Assembly: GCF_002838765.1 (NCBI RefSeq)
Contig: NZ_CP025120.1
Location: 1,240,001-1,304,000, forward strand
Source of the DNA: Kangiella profundi
GTDB taxonomy: Bacteria; Pseudomonadota; Gammaproteobacteria; Enterobacterales; Kangiellaceae
Length of the DNA: 64,000 nt
Direction of reading: 5' to 3'
Below the pieces are notes generated by a model that saw nothing but the letters and a program-made list of their open reading frames with translations, made no database searches and had not been told where the DNA came from. How positions within the stretch are numbered: position 1 is the first letter of the stretch; each line of letters starts with the position of its first letter. This document shows positions 16,645-24,707 of this stretch, in pieces. A program made the position numbers and the translations under genes.

Positions 16645-17961
16645 CTACAAATTCTTCATTAGCAACGACATGGAGTCGATATGGTCAACATTAACACCTT
16701 CTGGAAGTTGCAGAACCACTCGATGGCCTGAACCCGGTGCAATCTCCATAGACTGCCCCTTTGTAGATTCCATATTATTGAGCTGAAAGTACTGGTTACC
16801 GTTTGGTGTCATAATTTCCAGGGTATCGCCAACTTCAAAACAATTTTTTACCTCAACGGTTATCGTATCATCGGTTTTATCACTGACTTCACCGACAAAA
16901 AGCTGGCGGTCGCGAATTGAATTACCAGTTTCGTAGTTTTGATATTCATCGTGTACGTGGCGACGGTAAAAGCCTTCGGTATAACCTCGATGAGCAAGCT
17001 TTTCTAGCTCATCCATTAGCTTCATATTGAAGGGTTTTCCAGCCGCAGCATCATCAATGGCCTGGCGATAGACTTGGGCTGTACGAGCAACGTAATAGTG
17101 TGACTTGGTACGGCCTTCGATTTTAAGCGAATCAATTCCCATTCGAGCAAACTGATCCACATGCTGTACAGCACGCAAATCTTTTGAGTTCATGATATAG
17201 GTGCCATGTTCATCTTCAAACACAGGCATATACTCGCCGGGGCGCTCTTTCTCCTGTAATAAAAACACTGACTGAGGATCGACTGTTTGCACGGTTGGCT
17301 CTAATTGGCTCACTGCAATAATATCGCCTGCTTCGTTTTCTGTGGCTTCGTGCAAATCGTATTTCCAGCGACAGGCATTGGTGCAAGTGCCTTGATTCGG
17401 ATCGCGATGATTAAAATATCCTGAAAGCAGACAGCGGCCCGAATAAGCCATACATAAAGCACCATGCACAAAAACTTCAAGTTCCATCTCGGGACAATGA
17501 GTTTTAATTTCCTCAATCTCTTTAATCGACAATTCGCGCGATAAAATGACTCGCTTGATGCCTTGCTGATACCAGAACTTCACCGTTGCATAGTTGGTCG
17601 CGTTGGCTTGCACTGAAAGATGCACTTCCTGTTCCGGGTAAGCTTCGCGAACCATCATGATTAGTCCGGGATCAGACATAATCAGGGCATCAGGATTTAA
17701 GGCAATCACTTCCTTGATGTCATCCATGAATGTTTTAATTTTGCTATTGTGAGGCGCAATGTTGCTGGCGATGTAGAACTTTTTATCCTGCGCATGAGCT
17801 TCTTCGATGCCGATGCCAATATTATCCAGGCCAAAGTCATTATTACGTACTCTTAAGCTGTATCTGGGTTGTCCCGCATAAACGGCATCAGCGCCATAAG
17901 CAAAGGCATAGCGCATATTTCTTAATGTCCCCGCGGGGGACAATAGTTCTGGTTTTTTCAT
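16645..17961 (-). CDS. trhP: Peptidase-U32-family tRNA hydroxylation protein TrhP (YegQ)
   Basis: A 438-residue U32-family protein. It begins MKKPELLSPAGTLRNMRYAF, the YegQ signature. The U32 core FVHGALCMAYSGRCLLSGYF with CTNACRW supplies the Cys set expected to bind an iron-sulfur cluster. In E. coli, TrhP (YegQ) makes 5-hydroxyuridine at the wobble position of tRNA, using prephenate. The C-terminal beta domain (VGDTLEIMTPNGNQYFQ) is present. Length is close to E. coli YegQ (453). It ends beside a REP-like repeat and starts 24 bases after the end of phhA on the same strand, so it may be read through from the tyrosine-catabolism operon. Confidence 0.9.
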   Translation of the reverse strand: MKKPELLSPAGTLRNMRYAFAYGADAVYAGQPRYSLRVRNNDFGLDNIGIGIEEAHAQDKKFYIASNIAPHNSKIKTFMDDIKEVIALNPDALIMSDPGLIMMVREAYPEQEVHLSVQANATNYATVKFWYQQGIKRVILSRELSIKEIEEIKTHCPEMELEVFVHGALCMAYSGRCLLSGYFNHRDPNQGTCTNACRWKYDLHEATENEAGDIIAVSQLEPTVQTVDPQSVFLLQEKERPGEYMPVFEDEHGTYIMNSKDLRAVQHVDQFARMGIDSLKIEGRTKSHYYVARTAQVYRQAIDDAAAGKPFNMKLMDELEKLAHRGYTEGFYRRHVHDEYQNYETGNSIRDRQLFVGEVSDKTDDTITVEVKNCFEVGDTLEIMTPNGNQYFQLNNMESTKGQSMEIAPGSGHRVVLQLPEGVNVDHIDSMSLLMKNL

Positions 17962-17985
17962 AGGGTTGAAGTTGGGTTACAGTGG

Positions 17986-18810
17986 TTAACAGTCGTGTTG
18001 ATCTTTGAAGCTACTCTTCATAGGCTCAGATGATTTTGCAGGAAAATTAGCTGCAAAATCACCGAGCTCAATGGCCTCATGAATATGATCGATAATATTG
18101 CTATCCATGATGTTGTAGATATCTTCAAACTGCTTAATGATGAAGTATGTTGTTTGCAGAATATCTATCCGATAAGGCGTTCTAAGCGCAGTCATTAAGT
18201 CAAATGGTTTACGAACAGGCTTATCACTTACCAGGCTATAAACAGTTTCCTCAGTAGAAGAGAGGATACCTGCACCATAGATTTTCAAATCATCTTTGGC
18301 CTGCTGGATTAATCCAAACTCGACCGTAAACCAGAACACTCTAGCCAGATAGACGCGCTCCTGTTTAGAAGCAGCCAAACCAAGTTTGCCATAATTTTCA
18401 ACAAATTTAGCAAACACCGGATTGGTTAGAAGCGGGCAGTGTCCATAAATTTCATGGAATATGTCCGGCTCCTGTAGGTAATCAATTTCTTCTCGAGTTC
18501 GAATAAAGGTTGCAGCAGGAAATTGTTTATTAGCTAATAACTCAAAGAACTTACCGAACGGTATCAAAGCTGGTACTGCAGCGACTTCCCAGCCTGTTTC
18601 TTTGCGGAGAACACGGTTAATGTCCGGTAACTGAGGAATACTGTTGCTGGACATTTGAAGGCGTTCAAGGCCATCCATATAGGCATCGCATGCTCGGCCC
18701 TTAATTAACTCCATCTGGCGCTTATAAAGAATTTCCCAAGTGCCGTTTTCTTCCTCGGTATAATCAACAAAACCAATTTGGTCAGGTGTTTTAGCTTGAT
18801 AAGCCGTCAT
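17986..18810 (-). CDS. phhA: Phenylalanine 4-monooxygenase
   Basis: A 274-residue non-haem iron, pterin-dependent aromatic amino-acid hydroxylase converting phenylalanine to tyrosine. The iron ligands are His119 and His124 (in FHEIYGHCPLL) and Glu164 (in FWFTVEFGL). The length fits the bacterial single-domain form. It is the third gene of hppD-VOC-phhA, starting 2 bases after the VOC stop, so it feeds tyrosine into 4-hydroxyphenylpyruvate breakdown. No pterin-4a-carbinolamine dehydratase is in the window. Confidence 0.95.
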   Translation of the reverse strand: MTAYQAKTPDQIGFVDYTEEENGTWEILYKRQMELIKGRACDAYMDGLERLQMSSNSIPQLPDINRVLRKETGWEVAAVPALIPFGKFFELLANKQFPAATFIRTREEIDYLQEPDIFHEIYGHCPLLTNPVFAKFVENYGKLGLAASKQERVYLARVFWFTVEFGLIQQAKDDLKIYGAGILSSTEETVYSLVSDKPVRKPFDLMTALRTPYRIDILQTTYFIIKQFEDIYNIMDSNIIDHIHEAIELGDFAANFPAKSSEPMKSSFKDQHDC

Positions 18811-18812
18811 CG

Positions 18813-19352
18813 TTATACCTCGGCAAACTCTTCGCTATGCAGCCAGTCAGCGTGTTTAGGAGCTTTTTTAGTTTTGCTCCATTCTTCCAACATATCCCAC
18901 TTGACTTCATCGAGCTTACGCATCATGTCATTGCTGGCAGTAATGCAGGTTAACTCCAGTCTGTGGCCATTTGGATCAAAGAAGTAGATGGACTTAATAA
19001 TTTCATGATTGGTCGGGCCAATTACCTCAATACCGTGCGCTTCAATATCTTTTTTGGCCTGCATTAATGCGGCTTCGTCCTTTACACGAAACGCAATATG
19101 CTGGACCCACTCAGGTGTATTGGGATCTTTTCCCATCTTTGGCGAGTTAGGTAACTCAAAGAAAGCAAGTATGTTTCCGTTACCTGCATCCATAAACAGG
19201 TGCATGTAAGGGTCTGGTTCTTTGGTAGAGGGTACTCGGTCTTCGGCAATCGCCAGAATGAAATCCATATTCAATACTTTGGTATAGAACTGAACTGTTT
19301 CTTTGGCATCATTGCAGCGATAGGCTACGTGGTGTATCTGTTCAATTTTCAT
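18813..19352 (-). CDS. VOC-superfamily protein of the tyrosine-catabolism operon
   Basis: A 179-residue glyoxalase/bleomycin-resistance-fold protein (MKIEQIHHVAYRCNDAKETV). Candidate metal ligands include His in IHHVAYR, His in VQHIAFRV and Glu in RLELTC. The frame is open further upstream, but MKIEQ is the start that aligns with the family and has a GGGGAG-type ribosome site; the upstream part overlaps the hppD end. The function is unknown. It sits between hppD and phhA, both iron oxygenases, so a role in aromatic amino-acid breakdown is likely. A dioxygenase or an isomerase are both possible. Confidence 0.8.
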   Translation of the reverse strand: MKIEQIHHVAYRCNDAKETVQFYTKVLNMDFILAIAEDRVPSTKEPDPYMHLFMDAGNGNILAFFELPNSPKMGKDPNTPEWVQHIAFRVKDEAALMQAKKDIEAHGIEVIGPTNHEIIKSIYFFDPNGHRLELTCITASNDMMRKLDEVKWDMLEEWSKTKKAPKHADWLHSEEFAEV

Positions 19353-19362
19353 TTTACTCCCC

Positions 19363-20445
19363 TTACAGTACGCCGCGTTTCTTTTGGTCGCGCTCGATTG
19401 ACTCAAACAAAGCTTGGAAGTTACCCTCGCCAAACCCAAGGTTATTGGCACGTTGAATAATTTCTATAAAGATTGGGCCGAACAAATTCTTGGTGAAAAT
19501 CTGAAGCAGGTATGAGTTTTCGTCACCATCCACCAACACTTGATGATCCTGAATTCGTTGATGATCTTCGCGAACATTGGGCACGCGATCGAATACGGTT
19601 TTGTAGTAATCTTCATGGATATCCAATGTTTCTATGACAGAGTGGTCAAGCTTATCGAGTGAATCCAGAATATCATTGGTTTCAAAAGCAATATGCTGCA
19701 CGCCAGGACCATTATATTCTCTAAGGTATTCATCAATCTGGTTACGGTCGTCGCCTTTGCCTTCATTAATAGGAATGCAGAAACTACCGTCCGGAGAGCG
19801 TAGTGCATAAGACAGTAGTGCTGTTTCCTGGCCTTTAATATCGAAATAACGAACTTCACTGAAGCCAAAAACATTTTTATAGAAATCAGCCCATTTCTGC
19901 ATGGTGCCTTTGTATACGTTATTGGTTAGGTGGTCGATGCGTAGGAAGCCTTTATTCTCTACAATGACAGGATTGTCTAAATCTTCAAAATCCTGTTCAT
20001 AGATAGAGCCTGGATTGTCTTGAGAAATGCTTTCTGAACCCGCAAAGGTATCAATGAAATAGATTAAGCTATCGCCAATACCATAAATTGCAGGGTAGGG
20101 AAGATCGGTGTCTTCAGGATTGGCGGGTTTTGCACCACGGTCAATGGCAATGGATAACGCTTTTTCGGCATCATCAACACGCCAGCCCATTGAGGTAATT
20201 GCTGGCCCATGACTTTTGGCAAACTCACGTGAAAAGCCAGCTCGCTCCCGATTGATTAAAAAATGAATGTCATTCTGGTTATAGTAATAGATGTCCTTTC
20301 CTTTAAATTTCTTTAGCTTAGAGAAGCCAAAGGCCGCGAAAACCTTTTCCATGTAATCGCTGTCAGGACTGGCGAATTCAGTAAACTCAATACCGCGAAG
20401 ACCTAAATAATTATGATTTTCAGACTGTTCAGTTGCATGTGCCAT
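19363..20445 (-). CDS. hppD: 4-hydroxyphenylpyruvate dioxygenase
   Basis: A 360-residue Fe(II) dioxygenase forming homogentisate from 4-hydroxyphenylpyruvate. It has two VOC repeats; the iron ligands are predicted as His172 (IDHLTNNV), His251 (VQHIAFET) and Glu328 (FIEIIQR). The C-terminal FGEGNFQALFESIERDQ is typical of HPPD. It is first in the operon hppD-VOC-phhA. A TTGAC-N4-ATCAA box lies 70 bases before the start, an unexpected signal for a gene whose enzyme needs oxygen. Homogentisate dioxygenase and later steps are not in the window. Confidence 0.95.
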   Translation of the reverse strand: MAHATEQSENHNYLGLRGIEFTEFASPDSDYMEKVFAAFGFSKLKKFKGKDIYYYNQNDIHFLINRERAGFSREFAKSHGPAITSMGWRVDDAEKALSIAIDRGAKPANPEDTDLPYPAIYGIGDSLIYFIDTFAGSESISQDNPGSIYEQDFEDLDNPVIVENKGFLRIDHLTNNVYKGTMQKWADFYKNVFGFSEVRYFDIKGQETALLSYALRSPDGSFCIPINEGKGDDRNQIDEYLREYNGPGVQHIAFETNDILDSLDKLDHSVIETLDIHEDYYKTVFDRVPNVREDHQRIQDHQVLVDGDENSYLLQIFTKNLFGPIFIEIIQRANNLGFGEGNFQALFESIERDQKKRGVL

Positions 20446-20514
20446 AACAGAAGCCCCATATTTTCAGCTATAAAAATGTGAGCGTAAGATTAACGGCTAG
20501 CGAGCAAAAAGCTC

Positions 20515-20528
20515 TTGACCTGGATCAA
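20515..20528 (-). promoter_or_regulatory. FNR-type box before hppD
   Basis: TTGACCTGGATCAA matches TTGAC-N4-ATCAA, the same variant as the box before the outer-membrane channel. Centre ~76 bases upstream of the hppD start. It could activate or repress. Confidence 0.5.
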
Positions 20529-20587
20529 GCCGAAGTTATATAGCGGTGTGGTTTGACCTGAAGACTTAAAAAGTTAAGAGTTGTAAG

Positions 20588-21478
20588 CTAGGACTTAAGT
20601 TTCAAAATCCGAATAGCTCCGAATAAAACAACCATGCCAATGATTAAACCAATAATAAGGTCAGGGTATCGTGAACCAGTCCATGCAACCAGAGCGCCGG
20701 CTAGGATAACGCCAGCATTGGCTATGACATCATTTGCTGAAAAAATCCAGCTTGCCTTCATGTGCGCTCCTTGTTCTCGCTGTGCGGAGATGAGCCATAA
20801 GCAGACCACATTGGCTAGCAAGGCGAGCAGTCCAATGATCATCATTAGATCAGATGTGGGCTCACTACCAAACCAATAGCGGCGAAAGACTTCGAATAAT
20901 GCTCCAAAAGCTAATAACAACTGCAACCACCCAGACAAATGAGCTACTGTTAACTTTTGTTTAGCAGTATGTCCGACTGCATACAGTGCCATCCCATAGA
21001 CTGTAGCATCTGCAAACATGTCCAGAGAATCTGCAATTAGGCCGGTAGATTGAGCAATCCAGCCAATGGTCATTTCAACCAGGAACATGATGCCATTGAT
21101 TAGCAGTAACCATTTTAAGATTTTGGCCTGTCGAGCATCATGATCCCGATTCTGTTGTTGAATAGAGGCCAGTTTTGTTGATTCTACAGACTCTGTTTTA
21201 ACTATGTATGCTCCATAGTTGAGGGAATCCATTTTGTGCTTAATCTGCTCAAGATTATTCTGATGATAAATCGCAACCGTTCGATTTTGAATGTCACATT
21301 GAATGGCAACCTTGGGCTCAATATCATCTAGCACCATTCGGATCATCCTCTCTTCAGAGGGGCAGTCCATTTTTGGGACTTTAAAGTGGCTTACTGAGTG
21401 GTATTGTTCCAGGTTGCTATTTGGCTCATGGGACTCCTCGTTGTCGCAGCCACAGCATTCATAATTATCTTTTGTCAC
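20588..21478 (-). CDS. Cation diffusion facilitator with N-terminal HMA-like domain
   Basis: A 296-residue protein. The N-terminus has a Cys motif (CCGCDNEES, 8-16) followed by an HMA-like fold (~30-95) with MDCPSEE at 37-43 in place of the usual GMxCxxC. Then come about six membrane helices of the CDF type. Metal-site residues are suggested by IADSLDMFADATVYG (D..D in helix 2) and FSANDVIANAG (N/D in helix 5). The usual CDF C-terminal domain is missing; the protein stops after helix 6, so the HMA-like part may replace it as metal sensor. The gene starts 3 bases after the MgtC-like gene stops. Substrate probably Zn2+/Co2+/Cd2+ (inferred). Confidence 0.8.
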   Translation of the reverse strand: MTKDNYECCGCDNEESHEPNSNLEQYHSVSHFKVPKMDCPSEERMIRMVLDDIEPKVAIQCDIQNRTVAIYHQNNLEQIKHKMDSLNYGAYIVKTESVESTKLASIQQQNRDHDARQAKILKWLLLINGIMFLVEMTIGWIAQSTGLIADSLDMFADATVYGMALYAVGHTAKQKLTVAHLSGWLQLLLAFGALFEVFRRYWFGSEPTSDLMMIIGLLALLANVVCLWLISAQREQGAHMKASWIFSANDVIANAGVILAGALVAWTGSRYPDLIIGLIIGMVVLFGAIRILKLKS

Positions 21479-21481
21479 AAA

Positions 21482-21937
21482 TTAACTTTTCTCTTCTGCT
21501 TTGACGTCACTTTCTTTGACTACCTTTTTAGCATTGTAGCCAAAATGCAGTGTAAAGAATGTAATGATGCTAATTAATAAAGCGACTTCGTATCGGCTGT
21601 AGGCAGCGGCAATACCTATTGCACCCGTTGCCCAGATACTGGCTGCGGTAGCAGTTCCACTGACTTTATTATCATTTTTTAAGATAGCGCCACCTCCGAT
21701 AAAACCAATACCAGTGATTATTCCTGATACGACTCGAGCCTCAGCGTCTGAGCCATCGAATATGTCTATGCCAATAAGAACAAAACCACAGGCCGCGATG
21801 CTAACCAACGGAAATGTACGCAAACCAGCACCGCGTGCTTTTGCCTCACGGTTCAGTGCAATAGGAAGTGCCAATACATAGGCTGCAGCTAAGGTTATGC
21901 TGTGCATTCCCACAAGAGACCAATTAATATCAATCAT
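21482..21937 (-). CDS. MgtC/SapB-family inner-membrane protein
   Basis: A 151-residue, four-helix membrane protein. The motif GIITGIGFIGGGAIL is the MgtC/SapB signature, with an Arg-rich first loop (ALNREAKARGAG). It lacks the C-terminal ACT-like domain of Salmonella MgtC, so it belongs to the short YhiD/SapB-type group. The group is linked to Mg2+ limitation, acid or membrane stress; no enzymatic role is known. It is the first gene of a two-gene unit with the HMA-CDF transporter, 3 bases apart, suggesting a divalent-cation role for both. Confidence 0.88.
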   Translation of the reverse strand: MIDINWSLVGMHSITLAAAYVLALPIALNREAKARGAGLRTFPLVSIAACGFVLIGIDIFDGSDAEARVVSGIITGIGFIGGGAILKNDNKVSGTATAASIWATGAIGIAAAYSRYEVALLISIITFFTLHFGYNAKKVVKESDVKAEEKS

Positions 21938-21996
21938 TTAGCATTCCTTTTTAAAGTTATACATTTATTTAAATGAGCTTATCAAATTCGTGATTT

Positions 21997-22911
21997 TTAT
22001 TCAGGCAGAGGAATAAATTCTAGCTCATCCCCGGGCACTTTGGGATATTTGCCATTTTTCCAATCCTGCTTAGCCTGCTCAATCCGCTCTTTACGGCTGG
22101 AAACAAAGTTCCATTCGATGTAGCGCTTTCCTAAGTGTTCGCCACCAATCAGAGCCACGCGGCTAGATTTTATAGCGGTAACTTTTAATCCGGGCTTTCC
22201 ACTCAAAATAGCCATTGAGTGTTCTTCAATAGTGACACCATCAATTTCAACTTCACCCTCGACCACATAAAGCCCACGCTCATCGGCTTCTGGAAGCGAT
22301 AGTATTTGTTCATGATCCAAGCTTGCCTCAAGATAAATGGTCTTAGCAAAAGTTTTTACTGGCGATGTTTTACCGAAGGCATTCCCCATCATAACCTTAA
22401 CTGTTACACCATTAACCTCAAGCTCAGGAATATCCGCGCTCGAGTAATGATAGAAAGCTGGATCAATCTCTTCATCCTTTTCAGGCAAGGCGAGCCATAA
22501 CTGTAAACCGTGTAACTGATGGACCGAATCAGTTACTTCACGGCGCTCACGTTCAGAATGAACAATGCCTTTACCAGCTACCATCAAATTAATATCACCA
22601 GGTTGAATGGGCTGTTCGCTACCTAATGAGTCACGGTGAAGGATTTCACCCGCAAATAGATAAGTTACTGTGGCGAGATTAATGTGTGGATGTGGACGAA
22701 CGTTAACGCCTTGACCGGGCTGAAATACTGCCGGACCCATGTGATCAAAGAACACCCAAGGGCCAACCTGTTTCTGTTCAGTTGTGGGGATTGAGCGCCG
22801 TACCATAAACTCACCCAAGTCCTTATCGCGAGGTGTGATGACTCTTTCAATGGCAGAGCAGGGCTTTTCCTGACACTGTATTTCCAGTTCATTGTTTGCA
22901 AGGTTGCTCAT
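21997..22911 (-). CDS. Pirin-family protein (bicupin)
   Basis: A 304-residue bicupin. The N-terminal cupin has the pirin metal-site pattern (VRPHPHINLATVTYLFAGEILHRDS is the region; key residues are the two His of RPHPH, the later His of LHRD, and the Glu of GIVHSERE). The C-terminal cupin is degenerate. Bacterial pirins include quercetinases and redox-linked regulators; no substrate can be assigned. The gene is divergent from an SDR gene, and a perfect FNR-type box lies midway between them. Confidence 0.88.
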   Translation of the reverse strand: MSNLANNELEIQCQEKPCSAIERVITPRDKDLGEFMVRRSIPTTEQKQVGPWVFFDHMGPAVFQPGQGVNVRPHPHINLATVTYLFAGEILHRDSLGSEQPIQPGDINLMVAGKGIVHSERERREVTDSVHQLHGLQLWLALPEKDEEIDPAFYHYSSADIPELEVNGVTVKVMMGNAFGKTSPVKTFAKTIYLEASLDHEQILSLPEADERGLYVVEGEVEIDGVTIEEHSMAILSGKPGLKVTAIKSSRVALIGGEHLGKRYIEWNFVSSRKERIEQAKQDWKNGKYPKVPGDELEFIPLPE

Positions 22912-22975
22912 TCGTTTGCCTCCTTAAATCACTAAATGCAGTACATTCTACTATAAACTAAAATTGACCTTTCTT

Positions 22976-22989
22976 TTGATATATATCAA
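22976..22989. promoter_or_regulatory. Perfect FNR/Dnr-type box between divergent pirin and SDR genes
   Basis: TTGATATATATCAA is a complete palindrome of the TTGAT-N4-ATCAA type. Its centre is ~71 bases from both start codons, so it could control either or both genes. Confidence 0.7.
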
Positions 22990-23052
22990 GAAATCCATTC
23001 TATAAAGAGTTAATCTAACTCTAGGGCCAATATCAAGGAAAAGGGAAACATT

Positions 23053-23811
23053 ATGGCGAACACAGATTCAAAAGTTGCACTGGTTACTGGTGGCAGTGCG
23101 GGGATAGGAAAGGCAATCGTAGAAGCATTTGCAGAACGTGGCGACTCGGTGGTCATTAGTGACGTCGATCAGGAGCGTGGTGAAAAGCTGGCCGACAGCA
23201 TTCGACAGAATGGCGGTGATGCCTTATTCGTAAAAGCCGATGTGTCCGATTTAGATTCGGTTAAACGCCTTTTTGAAACTATCAAAGACCGATATGGACG
23301 TCTTGATTATGCAGTTAACAATGCCGGTATTGAAGGCGAACAGAATGAAACTGCTGATTGCACTTTTGAAAACTTTGATAGGACTATTAAAGTCAATCTG
23401 TATGGCGTTTTCTATGGCATGAAGCATGAACTAGACATCATGCGCGAGCAGGGTAGTGGTGTGATCGTCAATATCTCCTCCATTGCCGGTGAAGTAGGCT
23501 TTATGAATTTACCCGCCTATTGCGCGTCAAAAGGTGGCGTTATTCAGCTCACCAAAACAGCAGCACTTGAATACGCCACTCGTAATATTCGCGTCAACGC
23601 CATTTGCCCAGCAGTGATCATGACCGAAATGGTTGAACGCATTACCAACCACGACCCGGCGATCCAGGCAGAGTTTGCAAAATTGCAACCTATGGAAAGG
23701 GTCGGAAAGCCGGAAGAAATAGCTGACAGTGTCATGTGGCTCTGCTCAGACAAATCGAGTTTTGTTACTGGCCAGGCCATCAATATCGATGGCGGTTATT
23801 TGGCAAGGTAG
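23053..23811 (+). CDS. Short-chain dehydrogenase/reductase (SDR)
   Basis: A 252-residue classical SDR. The cofactor motif TGGSAGIG is at 12-19, NNAG at 89-92, the catalytic Ser at 142-143, and Tyr156/Lys160 in YCASK. Asp38 after the second strand (VISDVDQ) favours NAD(H). The C-terminal INIDGGY is typical. Relatives are labelled glucose 1-dehydrogenase or 3-oxoacyl reductase, but the substrate cannot be read from the sequence. The start has AAGGAAAAGG upstream. A perfect FNR-type box lies ~64 bases before it; a terminator follows. Confidence 0.88.
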   Translation: MANTDSKVALVTGGSAGIGKAIVEAFAERGDSVVISDVDQERGEKLADSIRQNGGDALFVKADVSDLDSVKRLFETIKDRYGRLDYAVNNAGIEGEQNETADCTFENFDRTIKVNLYGVFYGMKHELDIMREQGSGVIVNISSIAGEVGFMNLPAYCASKGGVIQLTKTAALEYATRNIRVNAICPAVIMTEMVERITNHDPAIQAEFAKLQPMERVGKPEEIADSVMWLCSDKSSFVTGQAINIDGGYLAR

Positions 23812-23847
23812 CCCTTTTACTGAATACCCCTTAACGTTAGTCCAATT

Positions 23848-23885
23848 ATGCCTGTTTGCTGAAAAGTTCACAGGCATTTTTTTTA
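23848..23885 (+). terminator. Intrinsic terminator after the SDR gene
   Basis: ATGCCTGT and ACAGGCAT form an 8-bp stem with a 14-base loop, followed by eight T. Confidence 0.8.
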
Positions 23886-23934
23886 TTGCAATTTAAAATC
23901 AGCTGTCTAGTATTTGCTCTTGTAGGGTACCCAA

Positions 23935-23959
23935 GGGGCAGCCCCTGCGTCGTGACGCA
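23935..23959. repeat. Twin-hairpin repeat fragment related to the 16.5-kb REP-like element
   Basis: GGGGC-A-GCCCC (23935-23945) is directly followed by TGCGTC-GT-GACGCA (23946-23959), two adjacent small hairpins. The wording GGGGCAG...CTGCGT recalls the repeat at 16541, so it may be a diverged copy. Confidence 0.4.
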
Positions 23960-23999
23960 CCGCTCTTAGTCATTGCAAGTAGAAATAAAGTAGAAAACA

Positions 24000-24683
24000 A
24001 TGAACTCATTAAAACAAATAACTATAGACACTGTAAGAATTCTTACTTTCCGCCGACCATCAGCTTCTATTTCAACTGAGTGGCATGGATACCTCTTGTT
24101 TGGTCTTGTTTTTACCTGGATTGCCGGAATAGGCCGTTATTGGGATAGCCCTAGAGCAGAATTGTGGCAATATTTAGGACTGGGTTCTGTTGGTTATGTC
24201 TTTATACTTGCCCTGACTATCTGGCTTTTACTTATTCCATTAAAACCTGTCCGTTGGTCTTACAAGAACGTTCTAATATTTATTACTCTAACCTCACCTC
24301 CGGCTATTCTTTACGCAATTCCTGTGGAACGCTTTATGAGTCTTGAGGCAGCACAAAGTACAAATGCCTGGTTTCTAGCAATCGTAGCAACCTGGCGGGT
24401 GGCTTTGTTGGTATGGTTTCTGAAAAGTTTAGCCCGTCTTTCTGTAATGAGAATTGTGGTTGGTACATTGCTTCCCTTAACACTGATTGTTGTTGTCTTG
24501 TCTATTCTTAACCTTGAGCACGTCGTATTTAATATAATGGCGGGCATAAAACCGGAGGAGCGTTCACCCAATGACATGGCATATTTTGTGGTATTAGGAA
24601 TGGCCTACTTCTCAATGATGGCAGCTCCTTTTCTACTGGTTATTTATGCATGGCTTGCTTATGATTCTCGTAAGAAGAGTTAA
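24000..24683 (+). CDS. Hypothetical multi-spanning membrane protein
   Basis: A 227-residue inner-membrane protein with about six hydrophobic segments (~28-44, 58-80, 88-105, 122-142, 150-170, 195-220). No motif known to me. It is followed 24 bases later by a Tat-exported kelch protein and then a VOC protein, so the three may form one unit. The start ATG at 24000 lacks a good ribosome site; the next in-frame Met is well inside the protein. Confidence 0.6.
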   Translation: MNSLKQITIDTVRILTFRRPSASISTEWHGYLLFGLVFTWIAGIGRYWDSPRAELWQYLGLGSVGYVFILALTIWLLLIPLKPVRWSYKNVLIFITLTSPPAILYAIPVERFMSLEAAQSTNAWFLAIVATWRVALLVWFLKSLARLSVMRIVVGTLLPLTLIVVVLSILNLEHVVFNIMAGIKPEERSPNDMAYFVVLGMAYFSMMAAPFLLVIYAWLAYDSRKKS

Positions 24684-24707
24684 ATAGCAATTCTAGGAGA
24701 ACTATAA

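Noticed and set aside
19352..19451. Longer N-terminus for the VOC protein of the tyrosine operon
   Set aside because: The extra 33 residues overlap the hppD end and do not fit the family; MKIEQ is the natural start.
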